Part shown: positions 10,982 through 25,900 of the stretch, in pieces
Numbering within the stretch: the first letter of the stretch is position 1
How the letters are laid out: the number at the start of each line of letters is the position of its first letter
Source of the DNA: Lanius collurio
Lineage: Eukaryota; Chordata; Aves; Passeriformes; Laniidae
Direction: 5' to 3'
DNA length: 64,000 bases
Assembly: GCA_020086605.1 (NCBI GenBank)
Contig: JACBWW010000016.1
Coordinates: forward strand, 10,605,088 to 10,669,087
The notes under the pieces: model-generated
What the model saw: the letters and a program-made list of their open reading frames with translations, nothing else
What the model was told of the DNA's origin: nothing
Databases searched by the model: none
Position numbers and translations under genes: made by a program

Positions 10982-13900
10982 GTAAGTATTCCTTCAGCTT
11001 CGTAGAGAAAACCATTTCATGCAATATTTTGGACATGCACTAATTTTGCAATGTTGCAAATATATATGCATTAGCTGTGTTTTCTTTATTTCTTGTTATA
11101 GATAACAACATTTACTATTAAGAACAAAATAAGATATTTGAATCAGCGAAATATTAACCACACTAGCATAACAGAATTTGGTGATTATTGCATTGTGTGT
11201 CCTTTTCAGTCTTTAAAGTCACATCTAGCACATATCACATCAGAAAGATTGCCTAGCTTTTAGAGAGAAGCTTGAGATACAGGAGACAGGTTCAATCTCA
11301 GCTTTATCACAGGCTTTTGGTAAGACAATTTATTTATTTTTATCTCAGTTTTCCTTCAATGATATGAGAGTAATGTTGCTTCTTGATGCTGCAATAACAA
11401 GGGGTCTATAAGTAGCTCAAACTTAATTTTATATAGAATCTTCTCAATTTCCCATCTTAACTGCTTATAAAATTGTGTAATGTCATTTTAAGTCTTCCAG
11501 TTTTGTTGAGAGAAAACAGCTTTGAAACATGGCAGGCAGATGGAGGTGACACTCTGCATTCCGTAGAGAATACTGGAATGTAAATTGTGTTCCCAGTTAA
11601 TCTAGTCAGCAAATTGGGTCAACTAAAGCACATGCCAGATCCTTTATGCTTGAATCATTATACTGGACAGTTGTAACATATTTTGCCCATGTGAAAAGTT
11701 TCTTTTAGTGTGCAAGCCACTTTGCAGGTCAGCTTTTGCCTGAGTGAGTTTTTCATATGCTGTATGTATACCTATTCCATTTAATTGAGTTGGATATTCA
11801 CATTCAATGTCCTGAAATGTGTTTTGATTTTTTTAATTTTTATTTTTCTTAAGATGTTGGCTTAGGTTGTAGCTTTTGACATTGAATTTTACAATTTATT
11901 TATGTACCATGAAAGAGTACTTGCTTCCAACATTATTAAACTTAGTGCCATTCAGTTTCATTACAAGTTTCTCTGTATTAAACAAAAAGTTAAATACAAG
12001 CAGCACTTGGCTTTCTATCAGGTACTTCCCTTGTTAGAAAGTGTTAGGGAAAGTAGAGGTCAGTTAGAGCTTCATGAAGACCTACCTCTCCTGCTTAAAA
12101 CCCATCTTTGAGTCCTGGAAATCCTAGCCCTGCACCTAGAAATGGCTTGGAGATTATCAGGTGATGACATAACTGGGCTGAAAGAAAAAAAAAACCTCTT
12201 AAATTTTCGGGGAAAAAGAAGGCCATTGAAGGTTTCATTTTAAAATCTCAGTTAATTAGTTGGCTTTCCCAAAGCAGTAAGGTTGACCTGAACCCCACTG
12301 TAATCTGAATCTGTGAAAACCTGAAAACTAGTGCAGGTCCTGATATTCTGTTTTAAAACTAGTTCTAAGGCACAAGAAAGAAAGAAAGAAATAGAAAGAC
12401 TTGAATTGTTAAATATTTAAACTTATATAGTATGGAACAGTAAGGTGAAGGCTTATTTTATTGTCAGTACATTTTTAGCTAGGGAAGGTTACTCAGTGCA
12501 GTTAAGATTTATATTACAGTTTATTATAAAAGTCTTGCAGTTGATAAGCCTTTAGCTTTTAGCAAATTGAAGCAATTTAAGTAGAGGTAGTCCATGGAAC
12601 AAATTTACTCATGGCAGCATACAGAATTCTCATTGTTAATTAGCAGGATTCAAGGTGAGTCTTACTCCTTCCACTACAAGGCGTAGTCTAGCATGTAAAA
12701 AAAGATGTGTGTGTGTGTCTTAGTGTAAGTAGTACCTGTGTTTGTATTTTTAAGGTACAGCTAAACATTATTCATATTTACCAAAACATCCACTGTAAAA
12801 CTCTTCTAAATGTGTGTGTTTTTAAAAAAATGCAATGCAGATTACTTAGTCAGGACTTTCCCTTAACTCCCTCTTGTTCTATGTTAAAAAATCTGACTTG
12901 ACCTGTCTAGGTATCTTAAATGTTTTCTTCCTGAGGACACGTAAGAGGTGTCCTGGTTTTGATTCCTCTGGTGTTCATGTCACACAGATGAGGTCAAAAT
13001 CAGATCTGTTGAGAAGACATAGGACCAGAGAAGGATCTGTATAATTTTATAGCTTCCCATTCTTCATACCACAATGTTTGTGATGGCTTCATAACTGTAA
13101 GCAGGTTGAGTGCAAATATGGGCCTGCTGCATACTGTGTCTCATAGGAGTAACTTCCATGGATTCAAAGTTGAAAGTTGAGTGTAATGGTAATGCAGACA
13201 TTTTCTTGGAGTGTAGTGGCTAGAATATGGTTTTTGAAGCTTTCTGGTAATAATACCACAGCTGGCAGTGGTTAAAGTAACTAAAAATCAGTAGTTCGAC
13301 TCAAAGAAACAGGAGTGTCTGGGGTGCTGAGGGACTATGTAATTTCTATATAATTTTTTTTCTGGTATCAAGCTAGTTTGCAAAGATTGATATGAACTTG
13401 CACCTTTTTTGTTTGCGCATAGAAATAAATATGGTTTTCTTTTTCCTAACTTCCTTTCCATTTTTAGCTTAAAAATATCACAACTATCAGTAGGTTTTTC
13501 TATACTATACTATGACTACTCTACTATATAGAGTAGTCATTACAAAACTATTTTACAGAAGTTTTCCAAAACCTTAATTTAAGGTCTGAATATACAGAAA
13601 AAATATGTTGAGATGTGGTTTTGTTGTGCTCTAAGGTAGATACTTTAAAGTTTTAAAAATCTGAATGAAAATAGGAAATGTCTGTGCTATTTTCCTCTTG
13701 CACATCAACTTAACAAATAAAATTACATTGCAAATGCATACTTTCCAAACTGGATTAAGCAGGAATTGGACTAGAAATAGCATAGCCTTTAAGCTGTTAG
13801 TGTATCATAGGAAAGAAAAAGAAAGTGTGTACACTAATTTTTTTCTTTTAAGGTCATCTTTTAAAGCTTTAGAGCTGAATTATGCCCCTCCTCCATCCTT

Positions 13901-16900
13901 GCTAAAAGTTTAGTGGATTTAGATAATGATGAATAAGAATTTAGGACGTTTTTGTGTATTTTCTTGTTAGTCTGAATTCAAGCTATTATGGAAACTTTAA
14001 TGAATGAACACGTTTATAATGTTGTGTAACTACTGAATTCAGCTGGCAATGGTATTTTTGAGAAAGCATGAATGAGGTTTTTCATGGAGAATCCAACAAT
14101 ATCATACTTTGTCTTTCTTAACAAAACCCTTCTGTCTGTATATTTTGATCTTGCAGACAATGACCTTCAGACACAAAAATACAAGGCGAATTGAAGGCCT
14201 TGATAGCAATGTGTGGTAAGTAAGAGAAAAATATCTTCAAATTTCAGAAAAATGTCCTTGGCTGATGTATTTTCTTTCAAGAAGATAATTATTGCCAATA
14301 ATATAATGCATGGCAGTTGCTATCTCTGCTGGAATATATTTGGCACCTGTTCAGAAGCAGTGAATGAAATTCAATTAAAGGTATGATTAATTGTTATTTT
14401 TGAGCTTTAAATATTAGGCTTGAGCTTCTCTTCATCTATTAAACCACATAAGACAAGTTTAACTCATGGGCATGGTAGTATAACTGCTTTTCAAATTTAA
14501 ATGTTAGTTCTATTGAGTTATGTATTCTATTACACACAATTTGTGTTTACCAATCAGGTCAGACTTTTTTAAAGCCATTATACTTGTCTTTATAATTTAG
14601 CTCATTATTTTTAGTACATCTTTTTCTAGGTATTGGTCTTAAAGCACTATTGCCATCACTGATAAATATGGAATTTTCTTAGTTGGTGAAACATTATTTT
14701 GGGCTTACATTACTTGTTTGTGTGTGTGTGTTATATTAGTTGTGTGCACATATATACAAGGTGTTTTGATTATTCAGCCTCAAGCTAATTTTTGGCAATT
14801 TGTATTCATTTTTGATGGAACTGTGATGCTATGTGGGGAGAGTTATGACGGGGGTAGGGTTGTTTTGTTTTGTTTTTTAAATGTTAACATTTTAGTAGGG
14901 AGGAAAGAGTAAAATGTAAAGCTGGCCTGTGAAGGGAGGAAGGAAAAATTGTTCATGGATCCTGCAGGCTATTAGGAACAGTTAATAAGCAGTTGGAAAC
15001 AGTCTGTTTCCTAAAATTACTTTAAAAAATTATAGCACTCCGAGCTGACTGGGTAGTTTAAAATGACGCCTTCAGTTGGCTGAATTTAATCTTTAAGACA
15101 CTTAATGTGCCTGGTATTCCATTTCTGCCTATATCCAGAGTATCTGTGTGTGCATGTGCAGTTCTGAGCACACTTCTGCTGGCAGAAAAGGTGTTCTGTA
15201 GATGCAGAGCATGAACCTTTTCTTGGGTGCCCTCTGACTCCTGTGGTCATTACCATTATTTCAGCCCTCAGCTCTCCATGTGAGCTTTCTACTTAAAGCT
15301 GTTCCCACTGCTGTAAATTTGGCAAACTGAAATACTTTTTTTTGCCTTTTAATGAGAATGAATGAAAAGATAATTTTATCTGGTATGTTAACTTTAAGAT
15401 GTTTTTCCCTCCAGGGTTGAATTTACAAAAGTGGCAGCAGATCCCTCAATTGTTAATCTTGGTCAAGGCCTTCCTGATATATCCCCTCCCAGCTATGTTA
15501 AAGAAGAGCTGGCAAAGGTAGCAGCAGTTGACAGACTGAACCAATACACCCGAGGCTTTGTAAGTATTGTGGAACCTGAGCATCCAAGTTCAGTGGAAAA
15601 TGTGCCACAAGGAAAAAAACTGACTTTAAATTAGTTTTATCTGTAGATCACAGTGTTATATCCCAAATTAAGTTATCTTAGTAGCCTTATCTGTTACTAT
15701 TGAAATTCCTCTGTGTAGGCTTCTTCAAGGCAGAATCCTTCAGCAAGAGCAAAATGGAAGAGCAGATCAGGGATAGACTGTCTCCGAGGAGTTGATTCTG
15801 TTTAAAGAGTGTAGGTTATACGTTTACCTCTGATTTTGGTCAGTGTAAACATGAAGCAGATTGTACAATGGGAAAATGAGAAAGAAATACTTGATACCAC
15901 TTGGGACAGCACCTCTAGGATCAAGAAGAAAATCACTGATAGGACTTAGTAAGTTTCAGTGGAAACTAGGAAGGGATGAAAACAGGAAGTTTTCTCCCCT
16001 GGAATATCTTCATTACTTATTCTGTAATCTGGCTTGTAGAGTTTATGTCTTGAGCCACGTGTGAGTATGTGGCATTTATCATTGTCCAAGACCGGGTATT
16101 CCAGTGAACAATTACTGTTTTAGTATGACCACTTCCTTGTTTGGTTTATCTGTCTTCTGTTTTGTGATAATCTGTATTGCCCAAATGAGAATGTCAGGAC
16201 TGCTACAAGCCCTAAGGACTCTGTCTAATATTTTTCTAGCTGACCATGTTATGCAACAGGGGCAGAAGAGCGTTGTATAGACCAGTAGGCCAGAAACTGT
16301 GTTGGTAGTTGTGGCATCACTGTGAGCGTATTCCAACATAACATTTTGCCTGTTTTCTGAGAGTCTGCATGCATTAGAAGTGACAGGAAGCAGTGGTGGC
16401 TGGCACTTCCCTAAAGGACAAGCTCTCACAGTGAGCAGAGTGGAGGTCTGGGCAGCCAGGCCCCAAGGAGCAAGGCATGCCCAGAGATACTGGCCAAGGC
16501 AGCCCAGCTCACCTGAGATCAAGCCAGGAAGTCAGTCCACAGGTCAGGCCCAGCAATGCTAACCACAGCCAGGCATGACCCAGTCATCACTGGGCAGCCC
16601 CCAGGTGACATGGCAGGTCTAAGGTTAAGCCACAAAATCAACAGGGACCTTTAGCTATGTACAAAGAGTCTCTGCAAGTATGAGATACGTACATACATAC
16701 AGACAAACACATAACAAAAAAAGTCTCCCTATGTATACTTGAAAGAATAAAGCAATTATTATATGTCAGATACACACAAATGATATCCTGAGTTAAGTGA
16801 ACTTCTGGGCTAAGCATTAGTGTGTTCATCACCCACAGTAAGGTATCTGAAAAGTCTTTGCTCACCAAGCAGACAAGGTTTTGGAGGAGCCTTGGCACAG

Positions 16901-19900
16901 TGGAAGAGGTTACAGATAATATAGGCTGTAGTCTTGTCTGGCTGCTGTACTGTAACAGACTTTACCAGCTACTGAGAAGAACATTAACTCTATTTCAGCT
17001 GAAACCAGGTCAAGTCATCCTTCTGACAAATATTTACAGATTGATTCTCTAAAACTATTTGCAAGTCAAGCACAATTTTCCTAACACATGCAATTATTCA
17101 GTATTTATTTCTGTCACTTTGTTCTTTATATCTAAATGGTTTGAGAATTCCCATGGTAATTATGAATGTTGACAGATATGTTATACTGCAGATAGTAATT
17201 AAACAGGAATTTTTACTAATATTCCCATCTTCAACCTTTGTACTTTGCATTTGTGGTAGCACACGTGGGAGGGAAGAGAATGAATGATGCCCATCCATCT
17301 GATAATTGAACCATTGTCTCAGCTAACTTGGAGCTCTCAGTGACTGTAGGGCTGTAGAGTGGCCTGATGTGGCTTGGGTGCTGCAGCATTCCTGTCTTGC
17401 TGACTGGTTCATGGCAAGAAATGGCTGTCATTTGAATCAGCAATGACTTGTAAGCCTTAATTTATGGTAATGTTTTTGTTTACAGAAGATTCATGATTTA
17501 ATGCCTTGTGTGTTAAGGTATAATGTTCAATATTTGAGAGGATTTTTGTTACATAGTTGCATTTTCTCAAGGAGCTGTTTTTTATTTCTACCAGGTATCC
17601 CAAAAGAAAAAGATCTTTAAAGTAGGAATCCTGCAGTTTTCCTGACTAAACAGAATTTGGCTTTCTTATTTCCATATTGTATATGATCTTTGTTGCATGT
17701 TTGTTTTCTTGTTCTTTGCACATTTTGAGAAGAGTATGTTAACTGCCATGTCCCTGGAGGGAACACAAATGGTGAATGGTACTCTGAGATTTGGGATGTG
17801 TCTATATGAATAAATACTTTGATCACAAGTGCTGTTTATCAGCCATATATGAATAAAATAAGAAGATCTGCCTTGCACCAAATACTTTTAGTTGAAAGAT
17901 AAGAAAGGAAACAGAAGGAGCTGAAAGAGACTCAAAAGGAGGTGAGGGTAAATTGGTGTCAGAGTACTCCCTTCTCCTGTTTCTTGTCCTCTCTCTGCTA
18001 TAGGCTACCTGGACCTACTCTGATATGTGATAATACAAAAGAAATTATCAGCACCAGATATAAAAAGAATTTCCTAGTAGATACAAATAAATTGAAAACA
18101 CTCTTCTTTCCTAGTGTGCAAAAAGTTCAAACCCTGATACTTGTTAACAGCCATTAACACTGTTGTATTTTTGTATTTCAAAATATAATAGTTTGATACA
18201 AGTGGAAAAAAGTGCAAACACAGGCTTTATACATTTTCAGGAACACACCAATCAGTTGGGGTTTTTTTTGTTGTTGTTGTTGTTTTGAACAGGGACATCC
18301 ATCACTGGTGAAAGCCTTGTCTCAAGTGTACGAGAAGGTTTGTGGAAGAAAGATAGATCCTCTCACAGATATCCTGGTGACTGTGGGAGCATATGGATCT
18401 CTCTTTAGTACAATACAGGCACTAATTGAAGAGGGAGATGAAGTAAGTTTATGTTGGAAGTATTCACATGTACTTGCAGACATGAGAATGTTTCTCTTTT
18501 TCTTATTTGTCCCCTTTAAGTATAAGTTAATGTTGGGGCTTCTTTCTCTCCCCATTAGTTTGATTTTTTATAGTTGTACATCTAATTTATGATTTCAGAA
18601 GCTGTGATTAGGAGACTATCCTTTGGATGTCTTCCTATCATTCATCAACTTACAAATACCTTTTTTTCCCCACATAGGGTATCTGTTGCAGTTTCTTTAT
18701 TGCTGTTACTGTTAGGTGACACAATACATGCTAATTTCTTATTTGAGAAAATGTGGGCTGTTGTCTGCAAAAGGCAACTAAGGGTGGCACAAAGATTTGT
18801 TGGTGTTTGGGTAACCATTGTGTATCAGGTTCTGTTTTGGGCCATTGCATGGTAGCAGCATGAACAGCAGAAAAGCTTGTTAGTTCACTGTACTAGCTGT
18901 GATGACTCGGCCCATCATTATTACTGATGTCTGCCTTTTTGACAATGATATTAAAAGTCATTTTACAGAAATATTTCTATCCATAGTGGACAAAGCCTTT
19001 TTGTATTTTGCTTTCAGTGTTTTATTTGTTTCACTTGTATATTGTATTCTCATCTTGCTTTTCTGTTGCTCTGGTAGTCACTTCTCTTTTGTTTGGAATA
19101 GTTCTGTTAGCTTTTGTTTTTGGTGGGGTTTTTTGTTTGTTTTGTTTTCCTATTGTCTAGCCTTTGTACAGTTTTTCTTGAATTTGTCCTCTTTCTTTAC
19201 CTGAGAATTTTCATCTGATAAAATTTGAGGACTTAATTGTTCTTCTGAGATTTCTAGATACTAGGAAATCTTGGCATTTCATGGGCAAAATTAGAGCAGC
19301 TCTGCTGTGGTTCAGTAATTTTCCAGTGCTACTTCCCATCTTTGCATCTTTACCTTGCACTTATAACTCAATAGTTGTAATGTGTAACTATAGAGGAACA
19401 GCCTGTGTGCGTTGTCAAAATAGTGCTTATCATACTTAGCCTGAGGGCATTATTGTGTTGTACTCTGAAAGAAGGAATATTCTGCAATGTTATAACATTA
19501 CATCTGGAGTGCCAGAAACATTATCAAGTTATACCACCAAGGTAAATGTAGAAATGTGATGGTATCATGCATGGTAAACTCTTTGTTTCTGATACTGATG
19601 ATTGTCATTTCAGGTAATAATAATAGAGCCATTTTATGACTGTTATGAGCCAATGGTAAAGATGGCGGGTGCAAAGCCTGTTTTCATCCCACTAAGATGT
19701 GTGAGTAACTTTTAAAAAACTGTTGATTATATAAACTTTCTCATCCATATTCAGTACAGTTTGATGAACACCTTCTATGTGATGCTTTTCTGTATTGTTT
19801 TTCATAATATCGAATTATGTAAAAATGAGTTAGATTGCTATAGTGCAAGTCTGAGACCATGATAATCCAAACCAGAATATTTTATTAGTGTTGGAGAAGG

Positions 19901-22900
19901 TGCAACAATGTTTCTTATTTGCTTTAATTTGTGAATTCTGAAAGCTGATTAAAATTGCTTTCTTCAGTTTTCAATGCAAATTTTGGAAGGGGCATCACAT
20001 ATCAGTTCAATTTTTCTGTCAGTTGGTTTTCAAAAGATTTGGTTTCTGATCCCTTCAGCAATTCCTTCAAGGACAGGATACAGTTTCTTTTCCAAAATAT
20101 GCTTGTTAAATAAGGACAGATCGTGCAGTAGACATATTTGCTATACATACAAGAATCACTGTTTCCTTTTTTGTTTAAAAGGCTGTGAGTTGTGACCTTG
20201 GTACTGCTGGCATTATGCCCACAGCTTGCAAGGATTGTTCTGGATGCAAACTGTGCCTTGTGTAACTGGCAGCCTTGCATGGGAGGGGCTCTTTGGGCAG
20301 GACTATTGCAGGAACATATCGTGTTTTGAAGCTGGCTAAGTGCCAGGCACCCACAAAAAAACTATTTACTTATTTTCTTTTGCTATAGCTGAGCAGAGGA
20401 GGGGGAATTGAAAATTTTATTTTCATGAGTTGAGATAAAGGTTATTGAAAAAAAAACCAAAACCAATCACTTTAAGGCAAAACATGTTCAAAACTTAAAC
20501 AGTATAAAGAAGATTATTAACAGAATTAAAAGTAAAAAGGATAATGAGAACTAAAGCAAATCTTCAGAACACCTTTCTTTCCCAGTACCTCCCTCTTTCC
20601 ACTGACCGTGCAAGGGAAAAAAACATGGTATTTTGGTCAGTATTTCACTTCTTAAAAATCTTTCTTCGATTTGCTTAAGGAAAAGAGTTTCTTCTGCTGT
20701 GCCATGGGATCCTTCCCATGGGAGGTAGATCTCTGTGAACTTTTCTAGGGTGGTTTTACCTTCCAGAAGCAGCAGTCCCGCCCGAACCTGCTGCAACGTG
20801 AATTCTTCCCACAGGCCAAGCAGTCTTCCCACAACTGCCTAGTGTGGGTCATTGTAGTTCATGGGGTTTAGTCTTTTAAGGATGAGCTATTCTAGTTTGG
20901 AAGTGAAGGCTCTCTTCCTCTATCTCCAAAAGTATCCACAAGCTCCAGTGTGAGTACTCTTCTTCACAGGCTGTGTGTGGATCTCTGCACCCCCTCATGC
21001 ACCTCATGAATTACAGGGAAACTGTTGTATTGTCGTCCTCACCACGCCTTGCAGGAGAATGTCAGCTCTGGAACTTGGAGCACCTCCTCCCTCTCCTTTT
21101 TTTCACTGACCATGGTACTGCCATGTTGGTTTTCCTCACGTGTCCTCACTTTTCTTTTTTCTCTGACTTGGAAGAAAGTTGGTGTCTGTAAGTTGAAGTT
21201 GAGGGGTTGATCTTGTCTGGGCTCTGCATCGGGGAATTGCTCGCCATGTCTCTCACTGCTGGCCACGTGGTCCCTGCCAGCACCACAGGGGTGGTCCCGG
21301 CCCCAAGCAGGCCCCGGCCGCACGGTCCCAGCCTCAGCAAAGCCCTGGCTGTGTGGCCCCCGGCAGCCCCTGCTGGGATGGGTTCCAGCAGCTGCCTCAC
21401 CACCCGTCGGGAAAAGAAAAGAGAGCTTCCCACAGTTTTAACTTTCTTAAATATGTCATCACAGAAGTGTTACCAACTTGTCTAATTGGGCTAGTAACCT
21501 GCCCATTGTCAGAGCCTTCAGCAACTGGCTCTGTGCTGGACACAGAAGTTTCAAGCAGCTTTTTTTCCGTTCCCACCAAAAACCAGGCTGTGTTAAACCA
21601 ACACAGAACACCATGAAATCAGAACAACACAGAGTGACAAAACCACCAGGGCTATAGTGGGAGTAGGTGAGACTGTTCCTCTGGATGTCCACCTTCTAGA
21701 GATGTTTTGAATGACAGGGCACCTCCAAGTATTTTCTGTTTCACACCCTTGTTTTCAGTCTGGCCCTGTCCCAGTCATTGCAAGTGTCAGAAGTGTAGTG
21801 TGGCCATGCTCTGTGTTGTCTGTACCAATTAGCCCAAACTTCTCCATTCGTAATACCTCAGGGATTGTGTTGTGTAGTATATAAATTCCAGTACCTCAGT
21901 AGAGGAGGTTTTTAACTCTTTGACCATTTTCATTACTTAAAGGAGGAGGAAAAGACCTTGAATCTCCAGTGGTGATCAGTCTTTCCAGTCAAGCAGGCAC
22001 ACACTTGCTCCACTGTCTGGCAAGGCTGTAAACTCTCCTGACCTTGTGACTGGGCTTTCTGCATTACCCACTGTAATAATCAGCATGTGTGCAATGAGAT
22101 CCTGGAAACCAATTCCTGCTGGGGCTTTAAGACAGTCAGTGTCCTCATAGTTTTCCTTCTCTTAGGCTCCCTGCCTGTTCCTAGCAAGACAAATTGGATA
22201 GGTTGTCACATATGTTTATGAAAGTGTTTAAGGGTGATAAGTTGCGCACATCTCTTTAGGCTTCAACATGTATTAAAGTCATGTATAAATTTATTGTAGT
22301 TTTGAGGTTTGTGTTTTCTTTTTTTAGAAAAATGATCGAAACTCTGCATCTAGTGCTGATTGGGTCTTAGATCCTGCTGAACTGGCAAATAAATTTAATT
22401 CCAAAACAAAAGCAATTATTCTGAATACTCCACACAACCCTATAGGCAAGGTAAGAGTCCTGCTTTAACACCACTTTAATTTCGAAGAATGCCTTAAATA
22501 CTATGATTAATGCCTTGTCCCTTACTTTTTCTGTATCCCAGGTGTTTACCCGAGAAGAGCTCCAAGTAATAGCTGATCTCTGTATTAAGCATGACACCCT
22601 GTGCATCAGCGATGAGGTGTATGAATGGCTGGTGTATAAAGGGAATAAACACATTAAAATAGGTACTGATTTTTGTGTGGCATCTTAGAAGTGGTTGTGG
22701 AATGATGCTGTGAATTTGCCTCCCAAGGATAATGCTTGCTGGAAGAAGCTCAAACTTCAAGCTTTGAATATTTTTCAATGTTCAGGTTCTAAGGACAAGA
22801 GCCCCTCCCTTTTCTAAAAAGTATTTTAAAGAATAATTTCCAAATAGATTTCCAAAGCTCTTAAGTGACTTTGGAGCAGATATCCATAGAAACCAGTGTA

Positions 22901-25900
22901 CCAGTATCCATGCTACCAGCTTGTAAGTCAGTTATGATCATGTAAATTTGCCGTTCTTATTCAGTTACTTTGTTGGCCATGACAAGTATAGCTGCTGGTA
23001 CTGTATGTGTATTGGATAGTGCTTTGCTGAAGAACTAGTAGAAGGAATAGGAATTGGAACTTCCTTCTCAAAGCTTTGTAGAGATAATCAATGAGGGAAA
23101 TGAACAACAGAGAACACAATTATTTTTGCTCCACTAATTATGAAAACCAAAAAACAGTATAAAGGTCATTGTGGAGATAGTGTTGAGCACTGTCTCTGAA
23201 GTGCAGAGACAGGGTTAAATAATGGCCATTGAATTCAGTGAAGTAAGTTACTGCAAGTACGGTGTGAAAGCCTGTTAAATCTTCAGGCAGTGTTGCTACT
23301 GTGTAAAGCACTGCTGCAAGAAAAAAGCAGAAAAAACAAATAGGTGTTCTGTGTTCCTGATCCTCTTGTTTTACTTGATCCAAGTTTCACTGAAGTTAGT
23401 GTAATCACTCCCACTGTTTCTGAACAATTTAACCTGGTGCAGGTTACTGAACTCCTTTTCTTACTGAACGCCAGTTCTGTGTTACAGCAACGCATTTCTG
23501 TGAAACTTTCTAGCGTGGTGGCCTTGAGTTGCCTCTGCTGATGTATTTGAAAAGTCCAAAACTTCCTTCTCATATGTACAGATGTTTTGTTTCTGATGGT
23601 AGCATCTTGCATGAACTACCTGTTCTGATGTACTGACTGTTGTATTGAAGGCACATTTCAGTCGTGTGCAGTAGAGGCATATAGGTGAGATTAAACAATG
23701 AAATCAAGACGTAAATATAAATTAGACATGAAAAGACTTACATTTTTTCCTGGCTCTGCCACTGGCTGAATGCTTTGCTTCTATGCTTCAATTCTGTATT
23801 TGTAGAGTGGCAATAAAAGAAACTATCCATTGGTGTGGGCTGCATTATTGTAAAAACTGAATATTTTGAATAGAAAGAAAATTATATCTAAATTGCCTTG
23901 CAATACTTGTTAACTCAGCTGCATGGTTGCTGATCATCCAGCTGCAGTACATTGATTGTATTGGCCATGCATAGGCTGTGAGTCTGTTTTGAGGGTGACC
24001 TAATTCCAAGGCTGTGGTTGCCTTGATAGTGATTCCTTCTCAAAGACCTTCAGATATGGAAGAAGGAGAAGGCTTTGGGTACATTTATGTGACAGTAATC
24101 AGAGTCACTGCATCCTAACCAGTTACCTAACAGTAACTGATCATGTGTCCCTGTTGCAAAGTGAAGTCAGTTAAAGATTTCTACATGGGCTTAGCAGGTG
24201 TTTCGTGGCCTTAGCATTTTATTCAAGGCTGTCTTCAGAATCAAAATCTCTGTGTGTGGTGTAAGGTAATCCCTTTTCCTTTCCCACAGCAGCAGCAGGG
24301 CCAAACATGTAGTCAGTTACACTTCATCTTACGGACAGCTAGCAAATTCTTAAGATGCAGTAACTCCATTGTCATCAGCATCTTAATGCTTCAAACCAAA
24401 ACATTTCCAGTTGAACAAAAGGCATTCTGTAATTTAGCATAAAATGTAAAAATACTGTATAAAGAAAAAGCAAATTAAAACCTAAGAAGTTAGTCAACTA
24501 GGTTTAGGTACATATTCTCTAACAGATCCCATGATATCATCTTTAACTTTAGTGTTAAATGTACTCTAGAACTTTCAGGGTAACACCGTAAACAATAACA
24601 TTATTTCAGTGAAAGAAACAAGACCTGCTCTTTTTTTACTTAAGTTTCTCATATTTCTTATATTTATAAACTCTTGTGTTTCCATAATAATCTCTACATA
24701 TTCTATCCAATGCAGTGACACTTTTTTTGTGGGAGATACAAAATAGATATTGCATCAATTTACAGGATCTGATAGTGGTTCCTTGATACAATTTAGCAGC
24801 GGTTGCTAGCCGCAGATCATAAAATTAGCACAATCTTTGTGCTGTCACTGAAGCAGTTTCCCATAGCATAGAACACTTCATCATGTTTCACATCATCTGA
24901 CTTCTGTAAAAATGTGGACTTCTTCTGCATTATGATTAGGGTTGCACTGACAGATTTGGAGATTGCACCTCATAACTGAGGATTCTAAACAAGCCACTCA
25001 ACAAGCTAAGTGCCATCCCAGGGAACAGGCTTATTATATGTGTTAGTTTGTACTGCATTAGTTTTTAAATTGCAGTCAGACTTGATTATGGTGTCATATG
25101 ATGTCATATATGGTTGCCATATGTCATGGAGAAATTTTCCTCTATTTTAAACTTGTTTTTAAAAGCAATGGAGCTGCTTCTTTCTCTGTACCTTTTTACT
25201 GCTGCTATTGTTTGAAATGCTGTCACATTCTATCTTCAAGGTTCAATTCCTGTGTCTATGAGGAAAAACAGACTTGCTGGAGCTTTGAAAGCCAATTCTT
25301 TTTGCAGTCTGTGAGAGCTAGTTTGGGTGCCTTTAGGAAGGATCTATACTCTTGGTGTAGCTTGGTAGAAGATACATCTGTTCAAACTGCCTTTTTCTTT
25401 TCAAGGTTACGGAGTAGTTGAATATGGGTAGGCTAATAGGAAAATCAGTTTCTTTCATGCTGTTTGGTTTCTCTTCTTGGTAAGTTTGCCCAAAAAATTG
25501 CTATACATGTTTTCAAATGATTGAAAGACTTATACCATGTCTTATGCTGGTAACTGCTGCAAAAACTTCCTTGTGAAATGCAGCGGTTTAATTTGAAAAA
25601 TCTTTGTTTATTGGTCTTGCTAGAGAGAGGATTTATCAACTGACAGATTCATTGGTAGTGCTTCAAGTATACAAATGAAATGAAGACAGATGGTGGTGAC
25701 TACTGCAATTGCAATCTTGTCTAACTTTGTGTCTCAGACTAATGTGTCTGGATTTATCTGTTTCTCTTGAAGTTAATTAAATTAGAGTCCAAGTAGAGCT
25801 TTGCAGAAGCTGTATATAGAAAAATATTTGCAAACACTAGGAAGAGACCTTTGCTTTGCCATCTCCTTGGAAAGAAAACAAAGGATTTTGGTCTCCTATC

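Noticed and set aside
16380..16620. GC-richer CAGGC/GGCAG block in a KYAT3 intron
   Set aside because: Looks like a diverged repeat, but I could not tie it to a family or show a clear internal period.
18267..18287. (TTG)n microsatellite next to KYAT3 coding exon 4
   Set aside because: Short and serving as the polypyrimidine tract of a normal acceptor; not unusual enough to list as a finding.
20551..20832. 93-codon minus-strand frame
   Set aside because: Falls in a repeat of avian ERV/LTR type; not an independent gene.
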